A stretch of DNA of 64,000 nucleotides from Diplocloster hominis (GTDB lineage: Bacteria > Bacillota > Clostridia > Lachnospirales > Lachnospiraceae). This document shows, piece after piece, positions 1-8,238 of this stretch; positions within the stretch are counted from its first letter, which is position 1; each line of letters starts with the position of its first letter. The notes under the pieces are model-generated. The model was given only the letters and a program-made list of their open reading frames with translations, ran no database searches and was not told the origin of the DNA. A program made the translations under genes and the position numbers. The stretch covers positions 1-64,000 of the forward strand of contig NZ_JAWDIY010000020.1 in NCBI RefSeq assembly GCF_032380655.1, written 5' to 3'.

Positions 1-830
1 TGGCCTCCGGCCATGTCCGCAAAGCCCTTGATCTGACAGGATGCGGTCGTTCTCTTGCGCTCTCCGGCCTCACCGTTCTCATGATATATAAGATCCGTAG
101 TGGTAAAGCAGGTGCAGGTACTGCAGGCCACGGTACAGGAACCGCAGGAAATACAGCGTTTGTTGTACTCTTCCCACATAGGATGATTTTTTAATTTTGC
201 AAGAACTTCTCTGTTCGGAATCTCCGGAATCTGAAGTTCGATTTCATTCTTCTCAATATAATCCGGCTTAAAGTCCGCCGCCGGCGCTTCCGCAAAGTAA
301 GCATCCAGATCTGCATCCTTGATGTCTACCAGCAGGTTCCCATTTTCACAGCGGACAGCCACGGCGTAATCTTCCGCTTTGTTCGCTCCCATGCTGACAC
401 AGAAACAGGTATCCCAGCCCTCGGTACACTCCATCATGACGATCTTCACTCTCTCGTTCATTCTCTCATAGTACAGATCGGTATAACCGCCGTTGCCCAG
501 GTAGATCTTCTCCTGATGATGCATAGCGTTGATGTCACAGGGACGCATAAAGATCAGGATCGGCCGGGTACTGCATTTGCTCTCCCGGTATTCGTCCTCG
601 GTAAAATAAAACAGCGTCTGACTGATCGGCGCCAATACTTCCTTGGCCGGATAATCGGATTTCTCATCAAATACGATCTCCTCCACCGTGTTGACTTTGT
701 CGTACCGGACGATGTCCGTATCGGAATAACGTCCTCTGCCTTCGAATCTCTTTGGCGCATAGATATCATACTTATCCCAGAGTTTGTCGAAGATCTTGTT
801 TGCCTGTTCAAAGCTTACTTTGTAGCCCAT
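1..830 (-). CDS. asrA: Anaerobic sulfite reductase subunit A (partial, 3' end outside window)
   Basis: Iron-sulfur subunit that passes electrons to the sirohaem subunit AsrC in the six-electron reduction of sulfite to sulfide in the cytoplasm. About 276 residues are visible, beginning MGYKVSFEQANK at the ATG at 830-828 with TTAGGAGG just upstream; the C-terminus runs off the left edge. Near residues 220-235 a ferredoxin-like cluster reads CISCGSCTVAC followed by CSTCTC, as in AsrA. The Cys-rich start and the MRPCDINAMHHQ segment also fit. It is the last visible gene of a minus-strand cluster with a sulfotransferase, thioredoxin and thioredoxin reductase; asrB and asrC would be expected beyond the edge. 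Family assignment is firm, function in this setting is inferred. Confidence 0.88.
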   Translation of the reverse strand, partial: MGYKVSFEQANKIFDKLWDKYDIYAPKRFEGRGRYSDTDIVRYDKVNTVEEIVFDEKSDYPAKEVLAPISQTLFYFTEDEYRESKCSTRPILIFMRPCDINAMHHQEKIYLGNGGYTDLYYERMNERVKIVMMECTEGWDTCFCVSMGANKAEDYAVAVRCENGNLLVDIKDADLDAYFAEAPAADFKPDYIEKNEIELQIPEIPNREVLAKLKNHPMWEEYNKRCISCGSCTVACSTCTCFTTTDLIYHENGEAGERKRTTASCQIKGFADMAGG

Positions 831-892
831 TCTTACATCCTCCTAATTTCTTCGGTTTCGCAATCATACGATCGCCTCCGGGTACCGGATCA

Positions 893-2758
893 CTAGGCAG
901 TGATCCGAATACCGGTTTCGTATTTCTTATCGTCGATGATGACTCTCACATCGTAGGTTCCGGACAAGCCGGCCTTGTTTATCATAGTTCTGGTATTTCT
1001 CTCATCGGAGTCCAGGAAGGTTCCGCAGCACATAGCCAGATGGGGAACTGCTGTGGTGGAGATGAAGTATCTTCTGGTCTCATTTTCCCCTTCCAGCAGA
1101 AGCATAACCAACTGGCCCTTTTCAAAACGGGATTTGAAGGTGAAGCGGTCAAATTCCTCATTCACACTGGCATTGCAGGATTCGGGAAGCAGCTCTCCTG
1201 TCTCATTTGCCGGTACTTCCGTGTCAAATGTAGGGGTGACGCCCATTTCGCCCAGAATCCGGCCTTTGCCCAGCTCCAGATTAATTCCGTCCGAATACAG
1301 CTTTAACTTCTCCGCCCGGTAATAGTTGCCGGGTACCTGTAATTCCAGTTCCTTCTTACCATTGCACATTTCTACGGTGATGGTCCGAAGGTCTCCTCCC
1401 TGCTGTTTCGCGAATGCGCCCAATGCCTCGGAAGGCTCCCCGTTCATGTACGCAATTCCACCGGAATGAATCATATAGTGGCCTTCGTTGTAGTATTCCA
1501 CATTACAAATATAAGGGGAAAAGAATTCCGCACCTCTTTCCTTCCCATACTGCCATACCTGCTCAATTGTTCTTTCTTTTACATTGATTTTATATCTGAC
1601 CCCTCTGGAATAACTGTCCTTGGCGGCCAGATATTCGTCCTTGTTCTTTGAACCGTAATGATGGTTGTCAAAACACATCACATCGCCGTCCGGAGTGATC
1701 ACACAGGCATGCTGCTCATACTGCCATTCAAAGTCATCGCCAACCGGCTTGAAGAAATATTTGTCCACCCATTCCTTAGGCCAGCCGGTGGGATCACTGA
1801 TGATCCAGTTTAGCTCTCCGCTGTCATAATCAATATTCACCATAGAATCCATATGTCTTCCTGAGAAGGTCAGGGAGTTGGTATTTTTGTCATACCATAC
1901 GGCGTTGTTGTGGAACCAGTCCTCATCGGACCAGCTGCCTGATTTTCCGAGTCCCGGCTGTAAAAACTTCTTATAATCCCAGGTCTTCAGGATCTCACCG
2001 GTATTGCGGTCAACCAGCACACACATGTCTTCCACGGTATCACGCTGGAAGTCATCGGTCAGCACCAGAAGGTTGCCGTCTTCCATCTCGAATTCATCGT
2101 GGTGATAGCCGCCGGGGAGACGGAATTCTTTGTAAATTTTTCCGCAGGGACTGATTTCATAGAGTCCGGACATGTAGTAAGGCATTTTGATCAGCCGATG
2201 GGAACCCATAATCAGATTGCCGTTTTTTAATCTCTTAACGTCAAATACGCAGGCGACGTTCATATGCCAGCGGGCATCCCCGGCATAGTCAAAACCGGAT
2301 GCCAGATCTTCACCGGCCGGAGACACGAGAATAATGTTGTCCTGAAGATATTCGGGTGTGGTCTCCATGGAAAAAACCGGGTTAACTCCATTATATACAT
2401 CGGGCGTCTGAATTTCAACCACTGTAGTTTTGCCCTGGTAAGCACTGATTTCCACTTTATTCGTGTAATCCGAGTACAGGCCTACGATTGGCAGCACGTG
2501 GGTCTTTGCTCTGGGGAAAGTATGGTAAATATTGGCCTGCGGTGTTTTACCCAGGACTGTGACTTTAATCGCTGTTTCTTCGTCGGTTTTGAACAGAACA
2601 ACCGCGGAAAGCGGGTTCACAAGGTATGCATTATACTTGACCAGCGGATTGTCCAAGGTATAATGGCCCGCTTCCAGCTCAGCCAGCATTGCCTGCTCGG
2701 CTGCATATTGCTGTTCAATAAGGTGTTCTGTAAACTTATAGGTAATCTGTTCAGACAT
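893..2758 (-). CDS. Aryl-sulfate sulfotransferase (ASST family), cytoplasmic form
   Basis: 621 residues of the ASST beta-propeller family, enzymes that move a sulfuryl group from an aryl sulfate to an acceptor without PAPS, through a sulfo-histidine. Candidate active-site residues are H219/H220 in GGYHHDEF, H283 and N285 in WFHNNA, R301 in SGRHMD and H350 in YEQHACVI; the last corresponds to the histidine that carries sulfate in the characterised E. coli enzyme. Unlike that periplasmic protein it has no signal peptide and no DsbA/DsbB-like partner gene. Instead it is followed by asrA (62 bp gap) and preceded by thioredoxin (51 bp gap). SD AAGGAGG sits upstream of the ATG. Donor and acceptor cannot be told from sequence. 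Confidence 0.88.
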   Translation of the reverse strand: MSEQITYKFTEHLIEQQYAAEQAMLAELEAGHYTLDNPLVKYNAYLVNPLSAVVLFKTDEETAIKVTVLGKTPQANIYHTFPRAKTHVLPIVGLYSDYTNKVEISAYQGKTTVVEIQTPDVYNGVNPVFSMETTPEYLQDNIILVSPAGEDLASGFDYAGDARWHMNVACVFDVKRLKNGNLIMGSHRLIKMPYYMSGLYEISPCGKIYKEFRLPGGYHHDEFEMEDGNLLVLTDDFQRDTVEDMCVLVDRNTGEILKTWDYKKFLQPGLGKSGSWSDEDWFHNNAVWYDKNTNSLTFSGRHMDSMVNIDYDSGELNWIISDPTGWPKEWVDKYFFKPVGDDFEWQYEQHACVITPDGDVMCFDNHHYGSKNKDEYLAAKDSYSRGVRYKINVKERTIEQVWQYGKERGAEFFSPYICNVEYYNEGHYMIHSGGIAYMNGEPSEALGAFAKQQGGDLRTITVEMCNGKKELELQVPGNYYRAEKLKLYSDGINLELGKGRILGEMGVTPTFDTEVPANETGELLPESCNASVNEEFDRFTFKSRFEKGQLVMLLLEGENETRRYFISTTAVPHLAMCCGTFLDSDERNTRTMINKAGLSGTYDVRVIIDDKKYETGIRITA

Positions 2759-2809
2759 AGGTAATATCCTCCTTAAAATGGTTACACCCGGCTGCTCGCC
2801 GCATTTGTT

Positions 2810-3121
2810 TTATTTATGTTCCTGAATCATCTTGATAATGGCGGGTTTCTGCTGAAGGCCCTGCATTCTGGCAACCTCCGCTCCATCCTTTAACAAAATC
2901 AGGGTCGGGTATCCGGTCACTTCGTATTCCGCGGTCAGATCCTTGTTCTGATCAAAATCCACCTTCAGAATTTTCAGATCTTCTCCGAATTCCTTTTCCA
3001 CATCATTTAATACAAAGGATAACATTTTACAGGGACCGCAGGTGGTGGAGAAGAAATCCGCCAATACAAGCCCATCGTTTACGGTTTCTTTGAATTCTGC
3101 ACTGCTTACTTCTTTTAACAT
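2810..3121 (-). CDS. trxA: Thioredoxin
   Basis: 103-residue thioredoxin fold protein. The redox motif CGPC lies near residues 27-30 within STTCGPCKM, so the tryptophan usually before the first cysteine is replaced by threonine. The cis-proline loop is GYPTLILL. It is a cytosolic dithiol donor, probably reduced by the thioredoxin reductase encoded 93 bp upstream. Its place between that reductase and an aryl-sulfate sulfotransferase suggests a dedicated partner for the cluster rather than the general housekeeping thioredoxin, though this is inference. The stop lies 51 bp from the sulfotransferase start, so co-transcription is likely. Confidence 0.9.
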   Translation of the reverse strand: MLKEVSSAEFKETVNDGLVLADFFSTTCGPCKMLSFVLNDVEKEFGEDLKILKVDFDQNKDLTAEYEVTGYPTLILLKDGAEVARMQGLQQKPAIIKMIQEHK

Positions 3122-3214
3122 AATTATTCATCCTTTCCTTATTATTGTCTTGTTCCGTGTTTTCTTGCAGAAGGCAGTACATACCGTCTCCGGCTGTGCT
3201 GCCTTATGAAAATC

Positions 3215-4138
3215 TTATCTGCTTAATCTTTCCACATAATGAGAAGCTTCCTGTGCCGCGATCGCTCCGTCGGAGCAAGCGGTGATCACCTGTCTTAAGT
3301 TCTTCGTGATACAGTCTCCTGCGCCGTAGATACCGGGAACGTTCGACTCCATCTTTTCATTTACCGTTACATAACCAAAATCATTCAACAGCCCGGTATC
3401 TTTTAAGAACTCCGTCGTAGGCGTCAGGCCTATGTATTCGAATACGCCGTCACAGGCTACCGTATTTTCTTCTCCGGTCTTAGTGGATTTGAAGTAAACT
3501 CCCTCCAGTTTACCCTCACCTTTGAATTCCAGAATGTCCTGATACGGATAAATCTTTACATTCTCCATTGCCCGGAGTTTATCACAGGCCATGGGATCAG
3601 CGGTCAGATCAAACATAGTAACGATGGTCAGCGATTTTACGATGCCCGCCAGGAAGATGGACTCTTCCACCGCTGAATTTCCTCCCCCGATCACTACCAC
3701 ATCTTTATCCCGATACTGGGCGCCGTCGCAGATCGCACACCAGCTGATGCCGTTTCCGCGGAATTTATCTTCTCCCGGTATGTTCAGGCATCTGGGCCTG
3801 GTTCCCGTAGCGATTATCACTGAGCTGGCCGTGTAGACCGTATCATCCTCCACGCAGCAGATCCTCTTTTCATCGCCGTCGTTTTGGATCTCCTTAACCG
3901 TCTTATAGTCGAACTCCACCTGGAAATCCTGCGTATGCTGGAACATCTTATAAGCCAGCTCCGCACCGTTGACAGAACCTACACCCGTATAATTCTGGAT
4001 CTCATTAGTGTTAATAATCTGTCCGCCCGGCGCAAGTTTATCCAGCATTAACACCTTCATGTCCGCTCTGGCCGCATAGATCGCTGCCGTCATCCCCGCC
4101 GGACCTGCCCCTACTATTACCACATCATACTGTGCCAT
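3215..4138 (-). CDS. trxB: Thioredoxin reductase
   Basis: 307-residue low-molecular-weight flavoprotein reductase. The N-terminal FAD motif is GAGPAGMTAAIYAAR (about residues 11-25), the redox-active disulfide is in WCAICDG (near 135-138), and the NADPH motif GGGNSAVEES follows. The C-terminal FAD segment is GIYGAGDC. It would transfer NADPH electrons through FAD to the adjacent thioredoxin. The 124 bp between it and the upstream permease contain AT-rich -10-like sequence on the minus strand, so a second internal promoter is possible. Length and motifs are typical, and nothing looks damaged. Confidence 0.93.
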   Translation of the reverse strand: MAQYDVVIVGAGPAGMTAAIYAARADMKVLMLDKLAPGGQIINTNEIQNYTGVGSVNGAELAYKMFQHTQDFQVEFDYKTVKEIQNDGDEKRICCVEDDTVYTASSVIIATGTRPRCLNIPGEDKFRGNGISWCAICDGAQYRDKDVVVIGGGNSAVEESIFLAGIVKSLTIVTMFDLTADPMACDKLRAMENVKIYPYQDILEFKGEGKLEGVYFKSTKTGEENTVACDGVFEYIGLTPTTEFLKDTGLLNDFGYVTVNEKMESNVPGIYGAGDCITKNLRQVITACSDGAIAAQEASHYVERLSR

Positions 4139-4262
4139 TTGAATAACCCCTTTCTTTCACGCTTTGTCCTTCTTTATTGCTTTTACCATATTCTATTATA
4201 TTATAGTCGGGGGTAATTACTATAACCTGTGTTAAATGTCGAAAAATATTTTTCAAGCGCGG

Positions 4263-5777
4263 CTATTTCATCACAGCCGCCAGAAAATTAGTGACAGGAA
4301 TCCCAATAACCAGTACCAGAAACAGTTCCAGCCCCACATAGGTCAGTGTATATTTATATACATCTCCGGATGGAACCCACTCCTTATTCCCGTGCAGTAT
4401 CGCTGCGAACGGTGATGCCGCAGGGGTGATGGCCGCCGATAACAGTACAAAGAATATCATGATCATGACGATCGGCACCGCATTGGCTCCCGTAGCCATA
4501 CAGTATGTGAGGATTACCGGCTGCAGGATCATACCGATCACCAGGCTGTTGCAGAGATTCGTCAGCAGCACCGCCACGATCAGGATAACGACCGTAAATA
4601 CCATGGGACTCATACCGTTAAAGAGCGGGGATAATGTCAGGTTTAAAAACGCCGTAATACCGGTAGACTCATTGGTCATAACACTTCCAATCAGGATGGC
4701 GGCTGAACATAGGAAAAAGGTCGACCAGCTGAAATCTTTGGCAAATACGCCGGTGATATTCAAAGCCGGTTTGCCGTCAATCTGGATTGCCGCCAGCGCT
4801 GCTGCCACCAGCACCCCCAGTCCCGGTGTATTTTCCGCCAGAAACGCCATTCCGGGAATCGTCTTGGGTAAAACGCTGGGCAGGAGCATCGCTATAATCA
4901 GGATAATGAAGCCCCATGATACAACCTTCTGCTGGGCATTCAGCGGCGGAAGCGGATTCTTCTTCAGCATCTCCACATTCAGAGACTTAAGCTTTCCCAC
5001 ATCCGGCCGGAATACAAACTTGGACAGAAGGATCACCGCTATAATCAGCAGGATACCCATGAACAATGTGGTAAACAGATACGCACCGTCATTGATTACA
5101 ATCGCAGTGCCGGTAGCAGCTTCCGAGATCGTCTTAAAGTTTCCGATCAGAGCCAGTCCGTTGTTCATATACGGAGCCACGGGGAAGCCGATCAGCGTGG
5201 CTATCACCACCAGGATCAGCGCGATTTTCGGGTATTTCTCCCCCTTCTTATATCCAACTTCCTCGAAAATATCATACAAAACCGGCCAGAACAGGAAGAT
5301 AGGTGCGAACGGGGATACGAAAGCCGCCATCAGGAAACAACCGATGCAGATCATCATGGTAAACATCCAGGGTCTGCCATTGGTAATTTTTCGTGTCAGG
5401 AAAAAGCGCCCTATGTACATCGTAATTTTGTTGGTAACCAGCGCTCCAGCCAGAAGCATCAGAAACAGCATCTGGATAATCGTGACATTCCCCATGAATT
5501 CTACCAGCAGCGCCGACATCGGCTTATAACTGGACAGCCCGATCATGGCTACGGACATCAGGCTGCTCCAGAGCGGGTCTACTGTGGTCCACAGATATAA
5601 CGTACCAATGAATATTCCGATAATTTCCATCCCGACCGGCGTAACTTCTGGAAGGGAAATTGGCAAAAACCGAAACAGAATCATGATTGCGACACCGATC
5701 ACAGAATGGATTACCGTCATATTGATCGATTTTTTTGGGGGAACTTGATTAGACATACCGTTAATCTCCTTTATCAC
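4263..5777 (-). CDS. SLC13/DASS-type anion permease
   Basis: 504-residue integral membrane protein with about 11-13 hydrophobic segments, of the SLC13-like superfamily that carries dicarboxylates, sulfate or other anions with sodium or protons. Conserved-looking motifs are SPFAPIFLFWP and FPVAPYMNNG in the first half, and LTNLCNSLVIGM and AAITPAASPFAA in the second, matching the two-fold repeat with re-entrant loops. It is the first gene of the sulfur cluster, which suggests import of sulfate, a sulfonate or a sulfate ester; the substrate is not readable from sequence. The ORF begins MIKEINGMSNQ; the methionine at residue 8 (5756) is an alternative start. Confidence 0.82.
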   Translation of the reverse strand: MIKEINGMSNQVPPKKSINMTVIHSVIGVAIMILFRFLPISLPEVTPVGMEIIGIFIGTLYLWTTVDPLWSSLMSVAMIGLSSYKPMSALLVEFMGNVTIIQMLFLMLLAGALVTNKITMYIGRFFLTRKITNGRPWMFTMMICIGCFLMAAFVSPFAPIFLFWPVLYDIFEEVGYKKGEKYPKIALILVVIATLIGFPVAPYMNNGLALIGNFKTISEAATGTAIVINDGAYLFTTLFMGILLIIAVILLSKFVFRPDVGKLKSLNVEMLKKNPLPPLNAQQKVVSWGFIILIIAMLLPSVLPKTIPGMAFLAENTPGLGVLVAAALAAIQIDGKPALNITGVFAKDFSWSTFFLCSAAILIGSVMTNESTGITAFLNLTLSPLFNGMSPMVFTVVILIVAVLLTNLCNSLVIGMILQPVILTYCMATGANAVPIVMIMIFFVLLSAAITPAASPFAAILHGNKEWVPSGDVYKYTLTYVGLELFLVLVIGIPVTNFLAAVMK

Positions 5778-5910
5778 ACATTTTGGATCGTTAATTTTGT
5801 AACAAACAGGAGTAAAAAAAATAGGTTGACGGAAACTTGCCGATTTTCCTTCCCCTGATGATACAATTTTAACAAAAATTTACGATAAAACCTCTAAAGA
5901 TTAAGTCGAT

Positions 5911-5924
5911 ATTAACATATTAAT
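5911..5924. promoter_or_regulatory. Inverted repeat, candidate Crp-family operator
   Basis: ATTAACATATTAAT has 5-bp arms ATTAA/TTAAT around a 4-nt centre, in the 254-bp divergent region between the permease and the Crp-type regulator. It abuts the -35 of the regulator's predicted promoter. Spacing and AT-rich arms suit a Crp/Fnr dimer. A second palindrome, CGTTCGAACG at 6001-6010, lies in the regulator's leader. Confidence 0.45.
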
Positions 5925-5953
5925 TGCATCAAAAAAATAACATAGGTTATAAT
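5924..5953 (+). promoter_or_regulatory. Predicted promoter of the Crp-family regulator
   Basis: TTGCAT (5924-5929), an 18-bp spacer and a perfect TATAAT (5948-5953). The gene starts about 78 bp downstream after the SD TGGAGGA. The inverted repeat at 5911-5924 touches the -35, which would allow autoregulation. Confidence 0.6.
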
Positions 5954-6031
5954 TCTGTAGTATTTTTTCGGGATTAAATATGGTAAAATAAAAAAAGCAA
6001 CGTTCGAACGGTTGAACATCTGGAGGAAATT

Positions 6032-6712
6032 ATGTTTGAGAAAACTAATATTGAAAAACTATATAAATATGGTATGAAAGTCCAGGTAAAAAAAGACACT
6101 TATCTGTATAATTCAAACAGCGGTACCAATGAGCACAGCGCTTTTCTTCTGGAAGAAGGACTTTGTGCCCTGCAGAGCCTGACCCGGGATGGGGAAGAGA
6201 AGATCTATCTCTATTTTGATTCGAAACGAATCATTGGTTTTGCCCAGATTATGAAGCGTGTGCTGTTTCTGCCCGAAGAAGGCGCCCAGTATAAAACTTT
6301 TTCCATCGTGGCGAAAACAGACTGTACGCTGTACCGCATCAACGATACCGATTTTTTCCGTCTTGTAAAAGAAGATCAGGAGTTTAACCTGTTTTTACTG
6401 CGTATCCTGACCAAAAACTATCTGGACATTCTGGACCGCTACCACCAGATCCAGGAGGAATCCGCCGCCGTCAGACTTTGCCGCCTGATCCTGGAATTTT
6501 CCGTGGACAAACAGGGCAGGAAGACCCTGCCGAAATATTTTAATTATATTGAGCTGTCTAAATATCTGGGTATCCACCCGGTGACGGTTTCCCGCATCAT
6601 GGGCAAGTTAAAACAGTACGGGTTTATCTCTAAAGACGGTCACAGCGTTGTGCTGGAGGACGAAGAAAAGCTCCGGGAATTTATCGAATCGGGGCAGGAT
6701 GTGGAGTACTGA
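6032..6712 (+). CDS. Crp/Fnr-family transcriptional regulator
   Basis: 226 residues: an N-terminal cyclic-nucleotide-binding-type beta-barrel (about 10-120), a dimer helix (about 130-155) and a C-terminal winged helix. The recognition part reads YLGIHPVTVSRIMGKLKQYG (about 180-200), typical Crp/Fnr. No N-terminal cysteine cluster of the Fnr type is seen, so an oxygen-sensing Fe-S cluster is unlikely; the effector is unknown. It is divergent from the permease/thioredoxin/sulfotransferase/asrA cluster and is its obvious candidate regulator, probably responding to a sulfur compound or redox state (inference). The SD TGGAGGA is 5-6 nt before the ATG. Confidence 0.88.
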   Translation: MFEKTNIEKLYKYGMKVQVKKDTYLYNSNSGTNEHSAFLLEEGLCALQSLTRDGEEKIYLYFDSKRIIGFAQIMKRVLFLPEEGAQYKTFSIVAKTDCTLYRINDTDFFRLVKEDQEFNLFLLRILTKNYLDILDRYHQIQEESAAVRLCRLILEFSVDKQGRKTLPKYFNYIELSKYLGIHPVTVSRIMGKLKQYGFISKDGHSVVLEDEEKLREFIESGQDVEY

Positions 6713-6847
6713 TTTGGGGCCGGGGATTGATATATGGGGGCGCGGAAGGCCTTCTGGGAATCCAGGTCCGGTCTCCGTAGCGGGGTAATAATCTCATGGT
6801 TGAAAAAGCAACCTCAAGAACAGATCCGAGAGCCTCTGAAAACAGGA

Positions 6848-6875
6848 AAAATGTCGGCGTGTGGGCCGACATTTT
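6848..6875 (-). terminator. Intrinsic terminator of the sugar operon
   Basis: An 11-bp perfect stem (AAAATGTCGGC with GCCGACATTTT) and a 6-nt loop begin at the stop codon of the FGGY kinase. Read on the minus strand, the stem ends in a T run, so it closes the operon. It also separates the convergent Crp-type gene; the 130 bp between are G-rich and carry no gene. Confidence 0.8.
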
Positions 6876-8238
6876 ACTTTGAGTCTACCTCCTCTATTCG
6901 ATCATGCTTATTAGCTGCACGTTTGGTTATAGTTCTCCATTCCGCCATGTATTTGCCCCGTATATGTTCCGGCATTTGGGGCGTATAGAGTTGTGTATCC
7001 TGAGCCGCTGCCAGTATCTGTTCCTGAGTCCACATGCGCGTGTGGACTGCAGCTATGCAGGCGGCTCCGTAGGCCGATATCTCAGGATGGTGGTTGCAGA
7101 GGACCTGCTGGCGGAACAGATCAGACTGGAACTGCATCAGAAAATTGTTTCTGCTGACTCCTCCGTCCGTTTGGATGCGGTTTGTCTGAATGCCAAAGGT
7201 TATTTCCGCATCTTCCTTCAGATCCATTACCTGATAGGCGATGCTTTCCAGAACGGCCCTGGCCAGCAGAGCTGGAGGGAGTTGAGGGAATGTGTCGTTT
7301 GCTGATTCGGGGGAGAGATATAGACCCTCGTTGTCCAAGAGGGATACCGCCAGTTCTGCGGTCTCTTCCGGGGTTTTTACGATGCCTTCCCGGATCAGCT
7401 TCTGGATCCAGGCCCCTGCAAATGGTACGGTCCCTTCCCAGATATACATCCGGCCGTTTTTTGTATCCCAGGCCGTGGCAGTGTGGGGATACTTTTGCGG
7501 GCCCAGGTTGTATACGACGGACACACCCGTACCGTAGGTGATCTTCAGGTCCCCCTTGTTCCAGCAGCCTTCCCCGAAGAGTGCAGCGCTGCTGTCACCA
7601 ATCACACCGCATATAGGGATGCCAGCGGCAGGGCCTTCTTCCACAATTCCGTAATCGGCATCGTTTTTCCATACCGGCGGCAGTATCTGCGGAGGAATGT
7701 GATAGCGGTCCAATAGGGCCAGATTCCAATTGCCCTGGTCGGCTTCATACATACCTGAGATATCTGCATTTGTTATATCTGTGGCATGGCATTTTTTGTT
7801 GGTCAAGTTATAGATGAGCCAGGTTTCCATGGTTCCGAACAGGACTTCATGATTCCGTGCGCGGGCGTCAAGAAATGGGTCGGCTTCCAGGATGACGGAG
7901 AGTCTGTCCGGGATTTCTTCGCCCCTTTGGTCCTGCCATCCGATTACAGGGGTGAGTGGGGTCCCGGTCTTTTTTTCCCAGAGCAGGAACGCTCCTGTCT
8001 GCACAGATATTCCCATGGCCGAGATGTTTTCCCTGTAACCAGGGCTTTGGTTCAGCACACCGGTTATGGCCTGATACATTGCGCTGACCAACTGCACTGG
8101 ATCTTGTTCAACGCGTCCGTCCTTCCAGTATCGGATCTCATTGTCCACGGCTGTCCGGCCCAGGATTTTTCCGTTTTCTCCGAACAGGACCGCTTTTGTC
8201 GAGGATGTCCCTTGATCTAATGCCAGTACTATTTTCAT
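6874..8238 (-). CDS. FGGY-family carbohydrate kinase, shortened
   Basis: 454 residues, last gene of the sugar operon. The FGGY fold is clear: phosphate-binding ALDQGTSSTKAV (6-17), GWQDQRG, LFGTMETWLI, GDSSAALFG with the likely catalytic Asp, YGTGVSVV and the C-terminal adenosine motif DGGVSRNNFLMQ. It would phosphorylate a sugar or ketose with ATP. Compared with the usual 490-510 residues, two conserved stretches are missing without a frameshift: the segment between DPFLDA and the LFGT motif, and the GLGAPYWD-type loop that normally lies before ARAVLESIAYQ. Both contribute to the substrate pocket in glycerol/xylulose kinases. It overlaps the transketolase gene by ATGA. It may be a divergent kinase or one losing activity. 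Confidence 0.8.
   Translation of the reverse strand: MKIVLALDQGTSSTKAVLFGENGKILGRTAVDNEIRYWKDGRVEQDPVQLVSAMYQAITGVLNQSPGYRENISAMGISVQTGAFLLWEKKTGTPLTPVIGWQDQRGEEIPDRLSVILEADPFLDARARNHEVLFGTMETWLIYNLTNKKCHATDITNADISGMYEADQGNWNLALLDRYHIPPQILPPVWKNDADYGIVEEGPAAGIPICGVIGDSSAALFGEGCWNKGDLKITYGTGVSVVYNLGPQKYPHTATAWDTKNGRMYIWEGTVPFAGAWIQKLIREGIVKTPEETAELAVSLLDNEGLYLSPESANDTFPQLPPALLARAVLESIAYQVMDLKEDAEITFGIQTNRIQTDGGVSRNNFLMQFQSDLFRQQVLCNHHPEISAYGAACIAAVHTRMWTQEQILAAAQDTQLYTPQMPEHIRGKYMAEWRTITKRAANKHDRIEEVDSK

Noticed and set aside
2759..2809. GTGTAACCAT near the ASST start as another leader-element copy
   Set aside because: Matches one short motif only and in the opposite sense; no hairpin and no second motif.
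4426..5529. A 367-codon open frame on the plus strand
   Set aside because: Shadow of the SLC13-type permease on the other strand; composition and lack of start signals do not support a gene.
5826..5867. TTGACG and GATACAAT as a promoter pair
   Set aside because: Spacing is 30 bp, too long; TTGCAT/TATAAT at 5924-5953 is far better.
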